Source: Symbiodinium natans (Eukaryota; Sar; Dinophyceae; Suessiales; Symbiodiniaceae). Taken from it: DNA of 62,000 bases. Shown in pieces: positions 45,866 through 58,189 of the stretch. The position numbers and the translations under genes were made by a program. A model generated the notes under the pieces. It saw only the letters and a list, made by a program, of their open reading frames with translations. It did no database searches and was not told the origin of the DNA. Where the stretch lies: the NCBI GenBank assembly GCA_905221605.1, contig CAJNDS010002154.1:377988-439987 (forward strand), in the 5' to 3' direction. Position 1 is the first letter of the stretch. Each line of letters begins with the position of its first letter.

Positions 45866-46129
45866 CAAGGCGAAGGATAAGTCGGATAAGTTTGCAAAGA
45901 TTTTTGCACAGTGACATCACCATTTGGGGTCATATATGGATTAACCTCGAAGCACCAACTCTGGTCTGTCCTGAACCTCAGCCGTCATGATTTCAGGACC
46001 CTCTGATTTGCTGCGAGTCTCGTGGTGTTCGCTACTGTGGTCTTCTCCTCACACTGACACGGCTGACGGCTGTTGACTCGGCTTTTGACGGCTCCAGGGT
46101 GTGCCATGCTCGAGAACCACGAGCCTTCG

Positions 46130-46730
46130 AGTGATCCTTCCACTGAAAAAGCTCAATGAACCGGCCACCGAGTGTTTGCCTCTGCTTCTCCTGCCGCAAC
46201 ACGCAGGAAATCGAAGGAACACAGGCCCAACATGATGAATAGCCACTAGGCAAGTAGGCTGATGTTGGCGGTGTCCTGCATCGCCTTCTTTGCCACATCT
46301 CTACTTTGGAAGACCACCTCAAGAGCTCAGGAAATGGAGAAAACCTAGGCTCCTGCGCCAGCAATGCCCTGCGTGCTGCTCGGGAACCCAGGCATGGCCA
46401 TCTTGCCGGCCGGATTCGGTGACGCACATGGTGACGTCTCGCTCGCTGATCCCATACCTTAGTGGTGCGAGGCCTAAAGGAGAAAGCTCCGCGGAGGGAG
46501 CTCTGGAAAAAGAGGGGTTTGAAGGCACTGCTTAAGGCTTTACTTAGGGCATCGTGGGGGAGGGAGGGGTCCCTCCGAAGCCGCGGAAACTCGGCGCGGC
46601 GCTCATGCAGGAACTGGGCGACTTCCGGTGGCCCAGCAGACCAGGGCAGCCCCCGGAGCCGGAGCACGTCACCACCTTCGAAGAGCTCTTTGGACATCTT
46701 CGACCCCTTGAGAAACCAAAGCCAGCAAAG
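46130..46730 (-). CDS. RRM protein, hnRNP H/ESRP-like, four exons
   Basis: Exons in order: about 46605-46697 (MSKELFEGGDVLRLRGLPWS, then AGPPEVAQFLHE; ATG at 46695-46697), 46388-46462 (GISERDVTMCVTESGRQDGH, then AWV), 46262-46318 (FQSRDVAKKAMQDTANI) and 46150-46215 (LRQEKQRQTLGGRFIELFQ). Joined, they give one RRM: RNP2 strand VLRLRGLPW, helix PPEVAQFL, RNP1-equivalent DGHAWVxF, second helix DVAKKAM and the last strand GGRFIELF. LRGLPW and RFIELF are typical of the quasi-RRM of hnRNP H/F and ESRP splicing factors, which bind G-tracts. The ATG looks like a possible start, but upstream exons cannot be excluded. Confidence 0.8.
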
Positions 46731-46844
46731 CGAGCTTCGACACCATGTTAACAAGGGGCCCACTGCTTGCTGCAGCAGTTTTTTCGAACTGTTGAACATT
46801 CAGAGCCCAAGATGACAGAGAGATGACAGAGGCGCGGAAGGCAT

Positions 46845-47055
46845 CAGGGCTGGCAAGGCTTTGCGCGCCTTGCGGTGCCTGAGGCGCCTTCTTCCGGTCG
46901 ACCTTGTCACCTTTCTCCATTTTGTCCTTCTCCTTGCTCACCTAAACTTGTCGGGAAAGCCGGGGGCCTTTGAAGTGAGTCGCGGCTGCTAGCTGCTAAG
47001 GCAGCTAAGTCGCCACCAAGGCTTGTGCTTCCTTCAGCTGCTGCGAGAGGTCAGG
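46845..47055 (-). CDS. Coiled-coil tract, last exons before the RRM
   Basis: Two minus-strand exons: 47005-47050 (DLSQQLKEAQALVAT) and 46850-46935 (SKEKDKMEKGDKVDRKKAPQ, a highly charged linker), the latter preceded by TTTAG, a likely 3' splice site. They continue the coiled-coil style of the upstream region and sit directly before the RRM exons, which is the main hint that both may be one gene. Confidence 0.5.
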
Positions 47056-47099
47056 AGCTGCGCCCGCCGGAAGAGCGAAGGACGGGAAAGCGATGCCTC

Positions 47100-48230
47100 C
47101 ACGAGCCAGAGCTATGTGCATCTTTCTGCTACAAACTCTGAAGGGAATTTTGGCACTTGAGGCCACCTGCCCATGCGGATGGGTCGAAGCCCGGCATGGC
47201 CGACATCCTGAGAAAAGGCTTTTTTTACACTTGAAAACTTCGCGCGCACGATTCCACAGCTCTTCAGGCCCTCCGGTTCAGCAGGTGCTCCAGCGGAGAA
47301 AATGTGTTTTTTATGCCTTTGACGGTTTGACGTTTCCACCAATTTAGCCGAGCAACAGCGAGGCGGCCGCGAGGTCGAAGGCCGCGGTGCCGGGCACCGC
47401 CTGGGTCAGGGCGCTCGGGATGCCTCAGAGCGAAATGGCTCCATAGAAGCTCGACATAGGTTGAAGATAAGCTGAACATAAGTTCAACATAAGCTAAACA
47501 TAAGCTCAACATGTCTCAACATGCTTTCGGGAGGGTTGGATAAGTGCGATGGTGAGAGAAATGCCGACTCGCGGCCAGGAATAGCAGCATCTGGGTTGGC
47601 AACTCCAGCTGCCCCAGGTACACCGGCCCCAGGCAGGGAGCCAGTAGGATCCAGACCATTCCTGAGTGCGCTCCAAGAAGCGGCTGTCAACCCTATGCGT
47701 TGCCATGCTGTTGCCACGCTTTTGCCATGCTCCTGTCACCACTCCACAGGCATAGGGCAGCTCCGGGTTTGAGGATCTGCTGGGTTTCAGGGCTGAAGTC
47801 GCAGGATCGAGGATCATGTGGTGAAGGAGCCCGGCGCAGAGGCTCGACCGCCAAGGCTAAGGCTATAGAAGCGGCTATGGAACATATACAGTAGGGGGTA
47901 CAGGCTGGTGCTCATGCATGGAGAAGCTCTGCATGCATGTGACGTTTTTCGACCTCGGGTTTGGGCGCCATGAAGCATTCCAAAAATTTCCATGTTCTGA
48001 AGCCAACCTTCAAACCCACCCGTGCAGCTCTTGTCCCCATGAACCTCCATAAACCTCGAGCCAGGAGACCAGACAGCAAGCGGGCAGTGAGACAGCAAGC
48101 AAAAGAAAGGCAAGGAAGAAAGGGCGAAGCAACAGGCCAGGCTAGCTGGTGCATTTCCTGGTAGCCGCTTGGCCTTGTTACTCCAGTGTTTCTCTTGTGT
48201 TTCTCTTGTGTTTCTGACACCCATCTTGGC
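47100..48230. other. Mostly intron-like, no clear exon
   Basis: Only short frames without helical or motif character. A short tandem array of (A)TAAGCTCAACAT-like units lies at about 47465-47522 (five to six imperfect copies of ACATAAGCT). Nothing else is supported. Confidence 0.4.
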
Positions 48231-48239
48231 TCTCTGAGA

Positions 48240-51200
48240 CTCAGATGCTGGCCGAGATCCGCTTCACAGCCAGGGTTGTTTTGGCGTTGCCTGGAAGGAG
48301 GTCTGCGATCCAACTCAGGACAATTGCCGCAGCCTCTGGGCTCCTTGCTGAGTTGCCTGCTCGCAACCTGCACAGTCCCACTGCTCCGACAAACAACCGT
48401 GCGGCTGGCAATGACTCTTTCTGGCTTTGCGCTCCACTTTCATGCTCTGGCCTGGGCTGTAGAGTTCATGGCCTCCAGAGACAGGGTGCCAAACTATGTG
48501 CCCACGGTACGTCATGTGGTCAAAGTGTTGTCAAAATCCCTCTGCGTGTGTCCGAGCACCATGCTGCTAGAGCTTCCTCCAAAGGCGAGGCCGCTTCCTC
48601 ACCATCCTCCAAAGACTTGTTGCAGGTTGATTCGATGGAACGGCCAGAAACCTACGAAGAGCTCTTTTTGGACTGAGGATCTTGGGGAAGCTGCGTGTCG
48701 TCTGCACCTTGGCGGCCTTCCCTTCGGCGTTTCCATCTTTTGCCTCTTCTTCCTTGACTTTGTCTTCTTCCTTGACCTCTTCCTTGGTCTCGTCGTCCTC
48801 CTCCTTGGCGTTCTTGTCATGCTTTGCATCGGCCGCCGATTTGTCACCTGGTCCGCAACATCGGACTAAGTAAGCATAGGACATAGGACACAAGCGAATG
48901 TACATAAAAAAGGTCGGGATTGTAAGGGTCAGACTGCTGGACGTGGCTGGCCTCTTGTCCTGTCGTGCGTGTCGTATGCTGCGGCTCCAGACTGGCATCG
49001 CAACATAAGCCATCTGTGCCAAATTTCTGCAATGATCTGAAGTCGTCCTCGCTGGCCATCAGCTCCTGGAGGGGCACGGCCAGTTCAGCGGCAGCCTCCA
49101 CGGCCTTCTCGGCCTCCAGAACCTCAACCACTCACATCAATGGACAAGGTAAGCATGAGGAGGCAGATCCTTCGAAGCTTCGGAATCCACAACTCGTCGG
49201 CCCCAAAGCCTTCTTGTCCGCATCTCCCAGGAGTTGCAGAATGCCACGCTTTTCAGCAGCACGTTCCACCGAAGCTGTCACCGCATCAAGCCTTGTCTTC
49301 GAAAGGGTGCTCAATGCCAATTATCAGTAGCCAGGGCTGAGAAGCTATTGAGATGCACGGATGCCATGCATTTACATGCCTTTGACCTTTTGAGTGGCAG
49401 GCTTCGTCCTCGCCACTTCGATGCGCTCCCGCATGTCGGCCGCTTCCTGCACACCAGTCACGGAGCGATGTGCAGCTTCGCGGAAATCGACCATCACGCG
49501 CGCGCACACGCACACACTCGCGCGCCCGCGCGCACACACACACACACACACGAAACACCAACACCCCCCCCCCCCCCCTTCACGACAAATGGGGCTAGAC
49601 ACCCATACGGTTCTCTGCAGGGTTCTCTGGGGGCTGGGCGCAGGATTCTCTGCGGAATTTTGGGGGCGGGCTCCATGTATACTCTGCGAATCTCTCTGTG
49701 TACAGCACTCCGAACTTGGGACCCTGAGGGTTGTTTGGCAGGGATACTGTGGGATTCTCTGGGGGCGGAGTAAGTGAGAAGTACAGGAGACCTAGACGAG
49801 GAGATCTGCTGAGTTAAGCTCTAGCAACTCTGAGGGTGGGGGGGAACAAAAGAAACCAAAGCTTGCGTCGCGATGAATCTAGCAAAGAAAAAGTTTATCG
49901 AGTGAGCGTATGTGTGTATTTCTTAATATTGAAGCCGTCAGGAAAGCAGAACAAACAGAGCCAAGAAGGAGCCACTTAAGGGGGCTTCATTGCCCACTTG
50001 GTCGACAACTCTCAAAAGGCTCCTCCTCCGGCAGCTTGCCTTGCTGGGTCTGGGCCTCAAAGGACGGCGCAGCAACATGCTCCAACCTCGTGCCTTGTGC
50101 TCCCAATAGGTGCATGAAGAAGTCATGAGAGCCCATCCTCCAGGAAGCGCAGTGCCATCTTGAGGTCCATCTTGGCGAGCTCCACGGCCGCCTTTGCCTT
50201 GTCCACGGGTCCTGCAGCGACGGGTGCGCGGCGTTTGTGTTGCCGGCGACAGCCGCGGCGCGGAAATTCTTGCAGGAAGTGTCCGCGGCTGGTGATTTCT
50301 GGGACGAGCATGCGAGCCTCCAGCCATGTCCTTCTCGTCTGCTCTCTTACCTCCGCCTTTGCCCTTGGCCAGAGAACAACAGCTGCCCATCGAAACATCC
50401 GAACAACCTCTCGAGGGCGTGTCTTCTGAGGCTTTTGCCTTGGACCATGGAGCTGACTTCGCTGCTGTTGCCTTCTGAGCCTCAAAGCTGATCCAATGCC
50501 CCCTTGCCGTCAAGCCGCGCAACGCCAAGGACCGGCCTGTGGCGTAGGCTCCTCGGCCTCAGAGCGGGTCACAGAGGAAAGACATGGCCAAAAAGAACCG
50601 AAGGAAAGAATCAAAATAAATTGGAAAGGATGAATTGGAAAGCAGCCAAGCGCGCCTGCTCCGGAAATGGATTCTCCTCGGCCTCTTTGGCCAACTGCTC
50701 GGCGGTATTGGCCTTTCCCTCCACAGCCTTCACCTTCGACTCGACCTCGTGCTTTTGGTTGCCGGATGTGCTACGGCCGTACTTCCAAAGCGACTTCCTG
50801 CCTCGTCGATGAACCCTTTGAGGATCAGCTGCTTCTGCACGGGCTCCGGCAAAGATGCACAGTGCGAGACGCTAGCTTCTGCCTGCCGCAGACGGGCCTG
50901 CAGCGGCTTGCGTTGATAAGGCTACCGCAACAAGAGAGCATCCAACAACCAACAATTGCTCAAGACGAGCCTGAAGCTTGGCATACTCTGCCGCAAGTTC
51001 GGCTGCATTCTCCTCTCAGACACCAGGCAATACACATAATGCGTTGCATGGTGCCATGTATAATGACACTTGTTTCGTTTCGTGGCGGCTCCTTGTTTTT
51101 CGCCTCTATCTGAAGCATCGTGATCATCCGCTGTGCTTGGTTGACGGCATCGATGGTATCCTGGCAGCGGTGGCATTTGCATGAGAAGACGTTTGCCTCG

Positions 51201-51300
51201 GAAAATCCCGAACAAGCTCTGCAGAACCCTTGGCCTTGTACGCCCGCTGGTTCACATCCCCAGCTTGCCGGATGTCCTTGTGAGGTCTGGAAGCCGGGGT
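48240..51300 (-). CDS. Large coiled-coil protein, downstream block
   Basis: Exons in order: 51200-51290 (GDVNQRAYKAKGSAEL), 51090-51175 (TIDAVNQAQRMITMLQIEAK), 50945-51010 (AAELAAEYAKLQARLEQLL), 50800-50900 (RLRQAEASVSHCASLPEPVQ), 50660-50760 (ESKVKAVEGKANTAEQLAKE), 50130-50215 (DKAKAAVELAKMDLKMALRF), 49380-49495 (REAAHRSVTGVQEAADMRER), 49200-49315 (TRLDAVTASVERAAEKRGIL), 49030-49131 (VLEAEKAVEAAAELAVPLQE), 48660-48855 (an acidic/basic linker with DETKEEVKEEDKVKEEEAKD), 48560-48625 (LEDGEEAASPLEEALAAW) and possibly 48240-48355 (SPEAAAIVLSWIADLLPGNA). Nearly every exon reads as an Ala/Glu/Lys-rich amphipathic helix of 20-40 residues. No enzymatic motif. The repeated exon style suggests growth by exon duplication. 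Confidence 0.65.
49500..49580. repeat. CA/CG microsatellite plus poly-C
   Basis: Alternating CG and CA steps (49498-49550) followed by a run of about 16 C near 49564-49579, directly next to a coiled-coil exon. Confidence 0.9.
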
Positions 51301-51607
51301 TCCCGCAACGAGCACTCATAACTTTTTCTGAGTACTATCGCCAGCCAGAAAAGTAATGTGCCAAAACAATGGCTTCGACTGCCGCACTACATTTCCTCGG
51401 CTACCCGATTTGAAGCACATGCTATGTCGGGGCACGGTCGGCTTGAAATTCAAAGGCCTTCAAAGGGGATGGAGCGCGTGGATGGCCAGAAGGGTGTGGT
51501 TTGAGCTCAACATGTATTGCGCTTCTGGAATCCACGTAGCATTTAGTGCTGAGTGTTGCTCGCTCTTCCAAGAGCGCAATGGGAATCGTCTTGGTTTCCA
51601 AACCCCG

Positions 51608-51910
51608 CAGAGTTGTAGTTGTTGTAGTTGCTGTGGTAGTGGTAGTAGTAGTTGTAGTTGTAGTAGTAGTAGCTGTAGCTGTAGCTGTAGCTGTAGCTGT
51701 AGCTGTAGTTGTAATTGTAGTAGTTGTAGTAGTTGTAGTAGTTGTAGTAGTTGTAGTAGTTGTAGTAGTTGTAGTAGTTGTAGTAGTTGTAGTAGTTGTA
51801 GTAGTTGTAGTAGTTGTAGTAGTTGTAGTAGTTGTAGAAGTAGTAGTTGTTGTTGTAGTAGCTGTAGTAGTTGTAGTAGTTGTTGTAGTAGTTGTAGTAG
51901 TTGTAGTTGT

Positions 51911-51969
<59 letters not shown>

Positions 51970-52130
51970 TTGTTGTTGCTGCTGCTGTTGTCGTAGTTGT
52001 CGTAGTTGTCGTAGTTGTCGTAGTTGTCGTAGTTGTCGTAGTTGTCGTAGTTGTCGTAGTTGTCGTAGTTGTCGTAGTTGTCGTAGTTGTTGTAGTTGCT
52101 GTTGTTGTAGTAGTTGTAGCAGTAGCAGCG
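51608..52130. repeat. Composite TTGTAG/TTGCTG/TTGTCGTAG microsatellite
   Basis: About 520 bases of triplet-phased repeats: GTTGTAGTA 9-mers (51640-51905), TTGCTG 6-mers (51905-51970) and GTCGTAGTT 9-mers (51990-52095). Because the unit is a multiple of three, every frame is open and gives homopolymer-like frames (poly-Val, poly-Thr, poly-Gln/Leu, Asn/Tyr, Cys/Ser) on both strands. These are not considered genes. The tract falls between two coiled-coil exons. Confidence 0.95.
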
Positions 52131-52234
52131 GCCATGTCCAACAACAACTCCCGGTTGTAATTTGCAACATCGTCCCCCAGGAGGGGTACCCGGCTTGCTG
52201 AAGCCTCGAAGGCCAGACCAGGGCGCGAGCCATT

Positions 52235-55200
52235 GAGGACATAGAGGCAAGCTTCTCATCATCAAAGATGGGTGCCGATGTTTGCTCAGCCTGACTCAAG
52301 AGATGCTCAGGCTGCTGGCTTCCCCCGTGCAACCGCGAGAACTAGCTGTGCAGAACCAGCCAGCAACTTGTTGTAAATACTTGTTGATGCTTGCTATTGC
52401 TGGTTATTGCGTACAGGGCGCCTTCTCTGCAAGTGCTTCGGCTTCTTCAACCTTGCGGCTGGCCTCTTTGCGCTTCGACACCCTCAGCAGCTGACACTTC
52501 GACTTCGGGCCCGGGGGGCACGGAGAGCAACAATACTAATGCAAAGAAAAAGGTACGCAGGTGCTGCCCTTAAACGGAAGTGTCGAACCAAGGTCCAAGG
52601 TTCTCTTTCTGCTCTGCCGCTGTCTTCTTCAAAGCTTCGATCTCCGAGAGCGAGCCCTGCCTCAAAGTCCGTGAAGCCATGCCCCCAAGCCCCCAATGCC
52701 GTAGACGAGGGGGGGACAGAGTTCAGGCCCGTGCAGTGTCTGCTGATGTTCCTGCAAGCTGCGCTGCGCCTGGATTCCCGCCTTTGCAGGGGGCTGATTC
52801 TCATGCAGGTGCTCACAGGCTGCGAGCCATTTCTACGTACCCAGACCAAAGCCTGCCTCAGCAGTAAATCGCTTCACCTCAAGCAACTTCCTCAGTTTCT
52901 GTGTGGGTGCCCACGGCAAACGCGCCCAACACAGAACAACACAGCTCCTGATACATCTTCGGGGCCCCACATGGACTGCTCAGGGTCACAAGGCAGGTAA
53001 GCAAACAGATCGAAGGGGGCCGGAGTTCTGAATTGCTGACCATTTCTTCAAAGACAGGGGTTTCCTTGCACTCGCCAGAAAACATGGGGTAAATATAGAG
53101 TGGGTTACGCAATGGAAGAATCAGGTCCAAGCCGCATGGAGATGGCAACCTTTGCCAGTGCGGCGGCCTTGCTTGCAGCTTTCAGCGCCTCCTGCAATGT
53201 CGGCTCGTGTCGCTTCTGCTGCTCTAGCAGAGGCACTTGCAAGCAATGGCCTCTTCTTCGCCTTGTGCAGCATCGACCGCACTCTTTGCTTCTTTGATTG
53301 CCTGGGCAAAGCAAGTTTCCACCCTGTGCCCGGAAACGCAACTTGCCGGTCCAGCTAACAGCGGGAAGTGGTAGCTGCCTTCGACACGGTTTCCATTTTC
53401 TCTGCGACATCACTGACCTCAAGCTTCATGCTGGTCTATAACAGACTCTAACATATCTACGCAGCAGCCCCAAAGGCTTCGATCCCTTGCGCCAAGCAGC
53501 CAAGGCAGTGCTGGTCTCTCGCTCACGCAATTCCTTCTGAGCGATCTTGATGCGATCCAGCTTCCTTGGCCGGACTGTTAGGGTAATGAGCGTTCGGCAA
53601 AACAAAAACGCACAATCGCAGTCTCCTGTCTGCTAGCGTTGTACAAGCTTTCAGGCACTCATCATAATATGTCCAACCATTTCACGCGACAAGCAGCTTC
53701 TGAGCAGTGCGGATGCGTGCTTCTACTTTCTCCAAGACCTGCAGAAACGGAATCAATGACGACGCAGAAGCCAAAGCAGAGGCTCAATCTGGGGGTTTTG
53801 TAGAATGGGTTACGAAGGTATGTCCATGGCAACCGATCTTCACCTTCTTCATGGGAGCGGAGAAAAGGACTTGTTGGTTGCTTCCTCGGGCAGAAGATGC
53901 ACAACAAGCGAGCACTAACCCAGTGTACATGCAGCTAGTCCCAGCTCGCATTGCCAACTCCTCACTGCCCTCTCCGGCCGCTTCCCACTTGAACATCCAA
54001 GGATCTCTTCTGATCCAGAAGCTTCTGAACTGCCTGGATGTTCACAGCTGCTTCAGATGCGTGCTTGGTTGCAAGCGCCACCACCTCACAATGGACAGGA
54101 TAGGCGAGATTGCAGTCTTGAGCTGCAGGTGTTTACAAATGCTTACACTTCGGCACCTCAGCAGATGGAAGTTCCTGCTTTTGAGACTTGCTCTTGGCAG
54201 GCTTGGAGGGCTCCTTCTCCTTTGCTTTTGCCTTCCTTGGCTCATGGCGACTCTGGCTTCCGCTTCCGCTGTGCTAGAAGCTGCAATCTCCACCAAGTGC
54301 CTCCAAGGCTCGCTTTGGGCGTCGCGGTGGCCTCTGCGGCAGCTTGGCCGGCAGCCAAGGCTGCCTGGACATGTGAGCCGTCGAAGCTGTCAGACAGAGT
54401 GCCACGATTAGCGCTGCTGGGGGCGGGCGCAGGTCTCTCGACAAAGAGAAGCGAAGCGGTTTGCTGATGCAGCCGTGTGCTGTATCAGGAAGTGGCATAT
54501 GGCAAACATTGCACCTCTGCGAAGTGGAGCAGCGGCTCAGCAATCGTCTCAGCACGCTCCACTTCAACCTGACGCAGGAGAGGGCAAGCGAACTTAGTGA
54601 ACACCGCAAACACCACAAGCTGCAAGGCGTAGTCGCCGCACCTCCGCAGGCATCAGTTTGGCCTCCATCTCGTCGGACAACTTTTTGGCCTCTACCTGGG
54701 CCTTGAACGTGTCTTGAGCAGCCAGGAACGGCAGCAACTTCCTGAGTTGCAGTGCCGAGGCTCATCGAGGCAAACCGCACAAAAATCGGCATCCGGTCAG
54801 GCGGCTGATTTGCCACCCGCAGCTTCTCACGGAAAGTGCCCAAGGAGTCAGTGGCCTCCAAGCCGAGAACGCGAAACCGGTCTGTTCAGAATATGTGTTG
54901 CTACATTTTCGACGGCCCTCTCAGCGCTTTGAGTGGCTTGGAGCACGGGCCTTGAGCCGGCCCTGATCGCTTTCGAACTGCTTCAGCATGCCCAATTTCA
55001 GGCCAATTGCCTCAGAGCGACTCTCGAAGGTCTGGTGATGGTCTGGTGTTCTGGTGTTCTGGTGTGCACACGGATGCATTTTGAGCCACAGGCCGTCAGC
55101 GCCTCCTTGACCTCGTGAGAGAAGGCTGGGCCAGGCTCCCAATTTAAATCGGGGAACGCAAGGAAATGCAACTGGCCGAGCTCGGCTGCTTGACATGAGA

Positions 55201-57305
55201 AAGCAACCTGACATCAAACGTTGTTACGACGTTGTTCCAAGGCACTGCAGCGGCCGCTTGCTTGGCTGACTCCTGCGACGTTGTTCATCCGCTACTTTTT
55301 TGTTTCTTCTGAGCCCAGTTCAGCTATGTTCCGCCCAAGAAATGCGGTCCTCGGTCTGCTCTGCTGCCTTCTGTGCTTCAGACAAGTCGTCGCCGGCCTA
55401 AGGCTGCATTGTAAGTGGGGCCCACTCCAGAAAGCCAGTTCTCTTGAAGGATCAAGTAAGCTGAATATTGATCCCCCCCTATCCTTTGCAACAGCCGACC
55501 TTCGAAAGCAACACTGCTCTCATGGCTCATAGTGGCACAGTTGATATTGCAGCTGCCGAGGCCACAGAACCAGAGGCAGCGCGGCACTGCTGCCGAGCAA
55601 CGTGTTCGATCATGGCTGACGTGATCTCGGCCTTCTCCACTAAATCCTGCACGAGACTTCGACGTCGCTCAGCCCGCCACTTCCCCAGCAGAGTTGAAAG
55701 CGGCTTGAACACTGGGCGCCTCTGCTTCATGAAACTTTTCCATAATCGAAGCAAGCATCTCTTTCAACAGCTTCTCATCCTTGGACACTTGATCTTGCGT
55801 TGAATGGTTCGGTTCATCGGACCGAAACTAGGACCTGCCTTTGCTAGGGGCCCGGAGTTGTTTTGCAGAGACACGCGTTTGCTTTCAGGGATTTCGTCGA
55901 TGTTGTGGCTGATTTGAAGGGCTTGACATGGAGGGCTCATGTTCCAGGAGTTCGCCTTGCGCCAATACCTCGATGATAGCGCTGCATTTTGCCACCCACC
56001 TAGCAATCTCTGCTGTTTAGGACTGAAGGAAGGGCCGAGGCAGCTTGAGTAGCAGCTGGCGTGCGCCCCAAAACTAGGGGCCGTTGCAATTTTAAGGCAG
56101 CAGCTCGCTGCTCAGATGCCTTTTCATACTGGACCCTCATGACCTGCCGCAGATCGCAGCAGCTGGTCGCATGTAAGCAATTGGACAGCCTGGCCTGCGG
56201 TATGAGAACCTGCCGGCACAACATCTGTCTGGGATCAAGCAGACAGCAGGTCTCATGTCCTTGATCTTGGTTGCGGCGTCAGTCGCAGCAACGTGGGTCC
56301 GCCGAATGCGTGTCCTTGGGACCGCGCTTAGCGCCACTGAGCCAACTGCTTTTGTATTGTCTTGCATTATACGCATGAGGTTTCCGGAGTCCGTGCGGCG
56401 TCTGTCAGCACATGAGGGGAACTCTCTGCACAGCAGAAGAATCTGGGGCAAGGGCTCAACAGCTCGTATGGCATCACCTGTTTTGGCTTGTCTTGCACGA
56501 GCTGGGTATAGCAGCTCTCGTCCATGCCTAGGCCAGAGGTCTCGAGCACCTTCAGCTGGTCGATCAGTGCCTGTGACGGCCATTGTTTCTGGGTTCAACT
56601 GGCATTACCAATTCGAAAAGAATGTTTAAGCAGATGCCATGATAAAACTGCAGTCCGACGGCAAGCCCTGCCAACATGATCGAACTGTACCAAAGCGGCC
56701 TGTAGGTGCGGCTTAAGCGCTGCCTGAACAAGCCAACAAAAGCTTCTGACTCTCTCTGCATGTGCGAGGATAGGTCAGGTGCCCTGGCCAACAAACACAA
56801 TGCAGAGTGAGGCTCAACTGGATGTGCTTCCAGCCCAATCTCACATTCCTTTATTCGGGCTACTCCAAGTCCAAATATCCCAGCATCCGGATGGAAACAG
56901 GCTTTCTCACAAAGAGAGCATACGGACTGAACCACCCGCCAGAGGTGCGACAAGCATTTTGTTTGCCGCTTCACACAACTCCCTATCCGCACTGCACCCC
57001 GGCTAAGGCACCTCTGTCTCTTTGAGAATTGTGGGGTCAAGGCCTCAGAGGCTTCAGACAGGTGCGAAAACTTATTTCACAAGGCTCTGTGACAAGCACT
57101 TAATGCCAAGTGCCCCACTGCCATGGTCTCGTTCACAGGTGGCTTCTTAGTCACACACACATACAATCACATACAAACCTCCCCCACATGGTCTGAAAAC
57201 AGAATCCTCTCTCGAAATGAGCCGGGCCAGGAGCTTGCTTCATCGGCCGCTTTCTGGGCAGCGCTGATGACGTTGTTTGCCTCCTGCTCCATGACCTCTC
57301 GGTTG
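52235..57305 (-). CDS. Large coiled-coil protein, upstream block
   Basis: Exons in order: 57228-57305 (EVMEQEANNVISAAQKAADE), 56535-56575 (QALIDQLKVLE), 56075-56155 (RQVMRVQYEKASEQRAAALK), 55680-55800 (KDEKLLKEMLASIMEKFHEA), 55570-55665 (SLVQDLVEKAEITSAMIEHV), 55335-55395 (SEAQKAAEQTEDRIS), 55080-55135 (HEVKEALTACGSK), 54950-55030 (IGLKLGMLKQFESDQGRLKA), 54640-54750 (KAQVEAKKLSDEMEAKLMPA), 54160-54250 (KAKEKEPSKPAKSKSQKQE), 53990-54110 (SEAAVNIQAVQKLLDQKRSL), 53685-53740 (VLEKVEARIRTAQKLL), 53470-53570 (RIKIAQKELRERETSTALAA), 53360-53440 (KLEVSDVAEKMETVSKAA), 53235-53310 (AIKEAKSAVDAAQGEEEAIA), 53110-53225 (EALKAASKAAALAKVAI), 52600-52690 (EIEALKKTAAEQKENL), 52425-52495 (KRKEASRKVEEAEALAEKA), 52235-52300 (AEQTSAPIFDDEKLASM). 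These are helical, charged exons as in the block downstream; the same gene is the simplest reading. Confidence 0.67.
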
Positions 57306-57403
57306 AACCCCCCAAGTGCTTACGCCGAGTCATGCCAGATGTGGATCTGGTTAAGAAATTCAGATGCCATCCGCATTGTTGTTGGGTAATTATCTGCGTT
57401 TTG

Positions 57404-57720
57404 CTTTAGGGTTTCGTGGCCCTAGGCGTGGAGCCGGCCACACCTGGGGTTTCCTCGCAGGAGGTCGCAGCATCTCCTTTTGCGAGTCTGTTTTTTGCTG
57501 CGCTGATCGGGGCTCTGGGGGGGTGTCGAATTTAGCGGCTCCAGGTTTTTACTGATTTCTCTTGCCGCCCGTCTGAGGGTTTCTTGCCTAGGGTTCAGGG
57601 TTCTTGCGGATATAGAGTTGTAGGGTCTGTTTCGCCACCCGCATGGCTGGCGGTATTTGTTAGGTTTGTTGTAGTCCAGCTGCGTAGCCACCGCACTACG
57701 AGAAGTTTAGGGTTTGGGGT
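57404..57720. repeat. Degenerate telomere-like repeats (TTTAGGG)
   Basis: TTTAGGGTTT at 57404-57413, CCTAGGGTTCAGGGTTC near 57588, and TTTAGGGTTTGGGGTTAAG at 57707-57725, with GGGTTT also near 57572. TTTAGGG is the plant-type telomere unit that I recall as reported for dinoflagellates. The copies are scattered and imperfect, so this is interstitial rather than a chromosome end. Confidence 0.6.
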
Positions 57721-57944
57721 TAAGCTTTTCCGGGCTGAGAAGCAGCCACTTGTCTAAGCCTTGGCCCTGCATGGGCCATGGGTACATTTTGTACCACCTG
57801 CGGCACATGCTGCATCTGGCGGGTCTGTCTGCGCCCCACTTGCACATGTGTTTCCACGTCTTGTTGTGACACGATCGCTGGGGAACCTAAGCATTTGGAG
57901 CGGAACAAAAAGACAAAGGCAGCGCCAAAAAAACACGCGCACGC

Positions 57945-58005
57945 ACGCACAGACACACACACACACAGAGTCACACAGTCACACACCCACGCACACACGC
58001 ACAGG
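57945..58005. repeat. CA/CGCA microsatellite
   Basis: ACGCACGCACAGACACACACACACACAGAGTCAC and similar short steps; A/C-rich and without coding character. Confidence 0.85.
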
Positions 58006-58189
58006 TAGGGCCCAGACAGGAAAAGGTCGCACGTTTTCTACACGCCGTTCATACGACCAACACAGCTCGGCAAGCAACAAAGGACACAGAGAGGGATGGT
58101 CCACATAAATACCAGTAGCACAGAAAAACAAGACAGAGGTCAAGCGGTTGCCAGAGAATCCCACTGCATGTCATCTCGCTCACTGTTGC

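Noticed and set aside
51356-52332. Poly-Val, poly-Thr, Gln/Leu, Asn/Tyr and Cys/Ser-rich frames of 200-290 residues
   Set aside because: A triplet-phased microsatellite leaves all frames open on both strands. Only the flanking helical exons look real.
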